This document shows positions 60,512 to 64,000 of a stretch of DNA of 64,000 nucleotides, piece by piece (the stretch's first letter is position 1; each line of letters opens with the position of its first letter). The notes under the pieces were generated by a model. The model ran no database searches, was not told where the DNA came from, and saw only the letters and a list, made by a program, of their open reading frames with translations. The position numbers and the translations under genes are program-made. The stretch is from Aphanothece sp. CMT-3BRIN-NPC111 (GTDB taxonomy: Bacteria > Cyanobacteriota > Cyanobacteriia > Cyanobacteriales > JAHHGU01). Location: assembly GCA_019359765.1 (NCBI GenBank), contig JAHHGU010000025.1, positions 1 through 64,000 of the forward strand. The letters run 5' to 3'.

Positions 60512-61168
60512 ATGAATGACCGGAATTTACTGATTTTGACGGTTTATATCATCTGTGTTGTTTACGTCTTTTACCGGATTATTAAGTCTATAGACAACCA
60601 ACTAGAGATTGGGCTGGATCGAGAATCTCTAAATATACAACTCGATGCCCAAGGCCTCAAAGACCTAATGACCATTGAATTTAAACTGCAAGAGCAGTAC
60701 GAACCCGAGCAGCTGCGCGAACTGCCAATTGCCATTGAGAATAAATCCCCGGCGTCTTCCATTTCTGTGGATTGGGATCAAAGCTCTTTGACAGACTTCG
60801 ACGGGCGATCGCGGCGAGTAATTCGGTTGATACCCGCTATGAGGCTCGATCTCTTCCAATCGCAAGTGCTTAGCGTCATTCCCCCTACTCAAACACTTCA
60901 AGAGCGACTCACAGCTGAAGACGTTCTCAAGCCCAATTCAGATGGAGCTTTAGAAATCACATCTCCCTTATTTAATCAGGGTAAGCTCAAAAAAGCTTCT
61001 GAAAGGCGCGATCACTTCTCCCTGAGACTGATCCTACAAGTTTATAACCCCGGTGCTGCTGCTGTAGGTAGACGTCCCTACGCCCTTTCTTGTGAGTTCA
61101 TGGTTAACAAATTGCCTTGGACAGATGCCCTCGATTGGAAGCCAAAACAGTTTACGAAGCCAAAATGA
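60512..61168 (+). CDS. Membrane-anchored protein of unknown function
   Basis: This 218-residue protein has one N-terminal transmembrane helix (LLILTVYIICVVYVFYRIIK, about 5-24). A soluble domain follows with beta-rich pattern: MTIEFKLQEQYEPEQLREL, SISVDWDQSSLTDFDGRSRR and SLRLILQVYNPGAAAVGRRP. The alternation of hydrophobic strands and IENKSP/VYNPG turns recalls an immunoglobulin-like fold, which is only a guess. It lies 42 bp after corA and just before rnpB. No known family. Confidence 0.7.
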   Translation: MNDRNLLILTVYIICVVYVFYRIIKSIDNQLEIGLDRESLNIQLDAQGLKDLMTIEFKLQEQYEPEQLRELPIAIENKSPASSISVDWDQSSLTDFDGRSRRVIRLIPAMRLDLFQSQVLSVIPPTQTLQERLTAEDVLKPNSDGALEITSPLFNQGKLKKASERRDHFSLRLILQVYNPGAAAVGRRPYALSCEFMVNKLPWTDALDWKPKQFTKPK

Positions 61169-61213
61169 AGCTGGTTCATAAACAATGCTGCCCTTTGCTA
61201 GATAAACTGGATC

Positions 61214-61648
61214 AGGGAGAGAGTAGGCGCAGGTGGTTGCGGACTCGCTTTTAAAGTGGGTCTGAGGAAAGTCCGGTCTCCCGAAAGACCAAACCTGCTG
61301 GGTAACGCCCAGTGCGAGCGATCGTGAGGATAGTGCCACAGAAACATACCGCCGCTTAATAGTTATAAGTGCTAAGTTTTGAGTTAATTCAAAACTCAAA
61401 ACTCAAAACTCAAAACTATTGCGGTAAGGGTGCAAAGGTGCGGTAAGAGCGCACCAGCAGCATCGAGAGGTGCTGGCTCGGTAAACCCCGGTTGGGAGTA
61501 AGGAAGGAACTACGGTTGGTCTTTTACCAGTTCCGTAAAAAACCCGCTAGAGGCGTCTGGTAACAGGCGTCCCAGATAGATAACCGCCGCTTTGGTTGTA
61601 ACTCAACTAAGGTAACAGAACCCGGCTTATGACCGACTCTCTCCCTCA
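61214..61648 (+). ncRNA. rnpB: RNase P RNA
   Basis: This is the catalytic RNA that matures tRNA 5' ends. The ends pair as P1: GGGAGAGAGT (61215) with ACTCTCTCCC (61635-61644). Conserved core elements are GAGGAAAGTCCGGTCTCCCG (CR-I), the GCCACAGAAACATACCGCC block (CR-II/III) and GGTAAACCCCGGTTGGGAG; ACAGAACCCGGCTTATGACC lies near the 3' end. A heptamer repeat at 61389-61416 swells the P12 region, a known feature of heterocystous cyanobacteria. The ends are set from pairing and may be off by a few bases. rnc begins 18 bp downstream. Confidence 0.97.
61389..61416 (+). repeat. Heptamer repeat (TCAAAAC) inside rnpB
   Basis: Four contiguous TCAAAAC copies lie after TTTTGAGTTAAT, with which the first copy can pair as a hairpin. 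The same heptamer occurs in the 5-oxoprolinase gene at 37227. Confidence 0.9.
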
Positions 61649-61665
61649 ACTTTGACAATATTTTC

Positions 61666-62391
61666 ATGAGCTTTCAAGATCCGCGCCGTCAGAAGCAACT
61701 AGAGAAATTAATTCAAAAGCTGGGGCTTCCTGAGCAAGCATCAGTAAAGTGGCCTCTGTTGGACTTGGCGCTGACTCACGCGACGATATCACCCACCGCC
61801 AACTATGAGCAGCTGGAGTTCATTGGCGACTCTGTTGTGCGGTTGGCGGCTTCTGAGTTTTTATGGGAAACTTATCCCGATTGGTCTGTTGGTGATTTTT
61901 CTGCAATTAGGAAGGTATTGGTAAGCGATCGCACTCTTGCCCAGTTAGCTAATATTTATGGGTTGGAACGCTACCTGCTCGTTTCTGGTAGTGCCGCAGG
62001 TGACACCGCTGGACAAACATCGCGGCTGGCAGATGCTTTTGAAGCCGTCTTGGGAGCACTCTACCTTAGCACCCACACTCTAGAATTAGTGCGTCCCTGG
62101 CTAGATCCGCACTTCCAGCAGCTATCAACCGAAATTCGCCAAGATCCAGCCCGTCTTAACTATAAAGATGCTCTCCAAGAATGGACTCAAGCTCATTACA
62201 AAGTTTTACCGGAGTATCGCGTTCAAGAAACCAGCCAAATTCACGGCGACGCCCACCGCTTTACGGCTGAAGTCTGGCTACAGGGGCAGCGATGGAGTCA
62301 GGGAACAGGACATTCAAAAAAGGCAGCTGAACAAGCAGCTGCTAAGGATGCTTTTCTGTTAGCAATCAAGACCCAGCAGTCAAGTCTTTAG
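61666..62391 (+). CDS. rnc: Ribonuclease III
   Basis: This dsRNA endonuclease processes rRNA precursors and structured mRNAs. The 241-residue protein has the catalytic signature NYEQLEFIGDSVVRLAASEF (family E-x-LEFLGDS), with later acidic residues in LADAFEAVLGALYLS. A C-terminal dsRNA-binding domain (about 165-235) contains NYKDALQEWTQAHYK and GTGHSKKAAEQAAAKDAFLL. It is the full-length class I enzyme, not Mini-III. It follows rnpB by 18 bp, so the two RNA-processing genes may share a transcript. Confidence 0.96.
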   Translation: MSFQDPRRQKQLEKLIQKLGLPEQASVKWPLLDLALTHATISPTANYEQLEFIGDSVVRLAASEFLWETYPDWSVGDFSAIRKVLVSDRTLAQLANIYGLERYLLVSGSAAGDTAGQTSRLADAFEAVLGALYLSTHTLELVRPWLDPHFQQLSTEIRQDPARLNYKDALQEWTQAHYKVLPEYRVQETSQIHGDAHRFTAEVWLQGQRWSQGTGHSKKAAEQAAAKDAFLLAIKTQQSSL

Positions 62392-62414
62392 CATAGCTAA
62401 TTAACCTGACACGA

Positions 62415-62582
62415 TCAGGACTTACGCACCAAAAGCCTGAAACCTCGATCCCCCCTAGGGCGTGTTTTCAAACTTCCCCACCAGATTCAGATCCCCCCCA
62501 GCCAGGGTTAAAAAGGGGGGAGAATTAAGTCAAAGTCCCCCTTTTTAACTCTGATTTAGGGGGATCGCTGCATAAGTTCTGA
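62415..62582. mobile_element. MITE-like element 4
   Basis: TCAGGACTTACGCA (62415) and TGCATAAGTTCTGA (to 62582) are terminal inverted repeats with two mismatches, bounding 168 bp. The interior is itself palindromic: GATCCCCCC with TTAAAAAGGGGGG opposite CCCCCTTTTTAA with AGGGGGATC. It has no coding capacity. Confidence 0.7.
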
Positions 62583-62605
62583 TGATATTAAACAATATTT
62601 AAAGG

Positions 62606-63331
62606 TCAGTTAATAGGAAAACGAGAAAGCTTTTTAACTTCCTTATGAACGCTCATCCCAATCTGGAGAGCTTCGTTGAGCAGTTGTCCATACTCCTGAG
62701 CCTGATTGTTTACCTCCATGGTTCTCAAAGTTACCAGGTTATTTTCAATATTGGCAAGTAAATCGTAGCGACGAGCTAATAAATTCCGGCTTTCTCGCAA
62801 AATCTTTTCACTCATTAATCCACAAACTAGGCTATCTCTTGTTACTCTTAACGCCTCTAAAACATCATTTCGATTAATTAAATCTACCTGCGAGTTGCCA
62901 ACGGCTTTTAGCCTGTCAAGAATATCAATTGCCTGAATAACTTCATTGTATCTATCAATTTCATCTAGGAGATGCATCAATATTCTCAGGCGCTTGTTTC
63001 TGAGCCACATATATAAGTTCCAGATAACAATCACTATCAGTGTTATTCCTAAGTTGATTTGCAAGAACTGCAAAATTCTAGGTATATCATTAATTCCAGT
63101 CGCGGAATTGCGGGTTGCAGATAAACCAATTGGCAAGGTAAAAACAAAGACTAAAACAGAGACTATTATTTCCGTCAGGCAGAAAGAAAGCAATTTTTTA
63201 GGATTCTTAAAAATTGCAGTTCTATAAACACCTCCTAATACACCGCCAATGAATACTTCATTAACTTCAAACCCGGTGATAGTTTCTAGTTCTTTTTCTG
63301 TAATTATTAATTCTTTTAGCTCTGATTTCAT
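62606..63331 (-). CDS. Membrane protein of unknown function
   Basis: This 241-residue protein has two or three hydrophobic helices: LLSFCLTEIIVSVLVFVFTL (about 48-67), INLGITLIVIVIWNLYMWL (about 92-110) and a weaker GGVLGGVYRTAIF segment. The N-terminus (ELKELIITEKELETITGF) and the long C-terminal cytoplasmic part (about 111-241, MHLLDEIDRYNEVIQAIDIL to LNEALQIGMSVHKEVKKLS) are charged and helical, probably coiled coil. No motif or family is recognised. It lies downstream of another membrane protein on the same strand with a REP-like hairpin between. Confidence 0.65.
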   Translation of the reverse strand: MKSELKELIITEKELETITGFEVNEVFIGGVLGGVYRTAIFKNPKKLLSFCLTEIIVSVLVFVFTLPIGLSATRNSATGINDIPRILQFLQINLGITLIVIVIWNLYMWLRNKRLRILMHLLDEIDRYNEVIQAIDILDRLKAVGNSQVDLINRNDVLEALRVTRDSLVCGLMSEKILRESRNLLARRYDLLANIENNLVTLRTMEVNNQAQEYGQLLNEALQIGMSVHKEVKKLSRFPIN

Positions 63332-63370
63332 ACCAAATCCGCTCCTCTAACCCCCTTTTGATCTCTAATC

Positions 63371-63399
63371 GTAGAGACGTTCCGCCGGAACGTCTCTAC
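63371..63399. repeat. REP-like hairpin, copy 2
   Basis: GTAGAGACGTTCC and GGAACGTCTCTAC are perfect 13-bp arms around GCC, the same plan as 12494-12524 with a different inner stem. Confidence 0.8.
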
Positions 63400-63463
63400 A
63401 AAATTGCTTTTGAATTATTAAGTTTTAATTCAGAACTCAGAACTAAAAACTTTTAAAAAGCTT

Positions 63464-64000
63464 TCAAAACAGTAAACTTACAAGTGCATTCCAAACTGCT
63501 GAAAAAAAGCTGCCTTCTCTGGGACGGAATAACTCAAATTCTCCAGGGGTGCCGAAAAATGGTCTGAGCGTCCAACCAAGCTGGCTGCCAACAAAGCCAT
63601 ATAGCACTAACCAAAACCGTAGAATATTGGTGCGTACTTTAACCCCTTGTACTGTATCATTGTCGGCAATAGGCTTCATAACTTGGTAGAGGAAAGAAAC
63701 ACCGAGAATGCCTGTGAGAGCAAATATAGCTACATTTAGTAGGAGAAAAAAATGATAGTCATTAACAGTAATTAAAAAGAACAAACTCACGGGAGCAAAG
63801 CCACAGAGAAGCAAAGAAATAACAGAAACCGCCGTGAGCAAAAATGTCAAGTGCTGACCAATACTTTCTTTTGCTCCAAAAAGGACATTAAAAATATACA
63901 GAGTAGGTAGACAAACCAGTAAAGTAATTAGGTATAAAGCTGGAAGTTTTATTGCTGAGGATAGCATTTGTATTGGGCTATGAAATGCGCCAATAATTGC
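63464..64000 (-). CDS. Multi-pass membrane protein, C-terminal part (5' end outside window)
   Basis: The frame stays open through the window edge: eleven residues (AIIGAFHSPIQ) precede the first visible Met and fit the family, so the gene starts beyond 64000. The visible 178 residues have four hydrophobic helices, including KLPALYLITLLVCLPTLYIF, LTFLLTAVSVISLLLCGFAP, FFLLLNVAIFALTGILGVSF and RFWLVLYGFVGSQLGWTLRP. A C-terminal PFFGTPGEFELFRPREGSFF follows. Cyanobacterial relatives are annotated as actin-binding WH2-domain-like proteins, a name with no functional support here. Role unknown. Confidence 0.8.
   Translation of the reverse strand, partial: AIIGAFHSPIQMLSSAIKLPALYLITLLVCLPTLYIFNVLFGAKESIGQHLTFLLTAVSVISLLLCGFAPVSLFFLITVNDYHFFLLLNVAIFALTGILGVSFLYQVMKPIADNDTVQGVKVRTNILRFWLVLYGFVGSQLGWTLRPFFGTPGEFELFRPREGSFFSAVWNALVSLLF

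Overview
The window is cyanobacterial chromosome. It carries the end of a photosystem II D2 gene, a CurT/CURT1-type thylakoid protein, an SLH-OprB porin, a cyanophycin synthetase-like enzyme, CphA2 type, and a cyanobacterial RNase P RNA. HIP1 palindromes (GCGATCGC) occur throughout. Heptamer repeats inside rnpB and CphA2 point to a filamentous, possibly heterocyst-forming lineage; that is inference and no species can be named.

Layout. 1-21.8 kb is mostly core genome: psbD tail, a structured-RNA candidate, a porin, an Rrf2 regulator beside cysK and a J-domain gene, a tandem-repeat surface protein, a fused double PTPS/QueD protein, CurT, TyrA, an HtrA-type protease, a two-component pair, a DUF2156-esterase pair, an HdrB-like CCG protein, and acpP, fabF and tkt. 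22.0-25.8 kb is a visibly more A+T-rich three-gene cassette. It encodes a protein with two GHKL ATPase domains, a receiver-domain protein and a ComEC-like metallo-beta-lactamase-fold hydrolase, and I regard it as the best candidate for an undescribed signalling or defence system. 26-38.8 kb holds class I aldolase, the CphA2-like enzyme, a hybrid histidine kinase, an SGNH hydrolase, a MEKHLA protein and 5-oxoprolinase. 38.9-40.2 kb is a decayed accessory patch: a TIR-domain gene broken by one in-frame TAA, a truncated HNH gene and its usual small partner. 40.2-54 kb has a metallophosphoesterase, a lipid kinase, a SIMPL protein, a pentapeptide-repeat protein, an ABC exporter, an FHA-PAS kinase and a NERD-helicase-pentapeptide fusion. 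54.5-64 kb returns to housekeeping genes: DedA, ahcY, a CIRCE-controlled groEL without groES, corA, rnpB with rnc immediately downstream, and two membrane proteins, the last cut by the window edge.

The intergenic DNA is rich in small repeats. There are four MITE-like elements with terminal inverted repeats, a four-copy dispersed repeat of about 85 bp, two hairpins of one REP-like family whose stems have changed compensatorily, a chain of mini-palindromes, and heptamer repeats in both a protein gene and rnpB. No tRNA, rRNA, CRISPR array, integrase or complete insertion sequence was recognised. Starts were moved to internal codons where signal peptides, family N-termini or ribosome-binding sites supported it.
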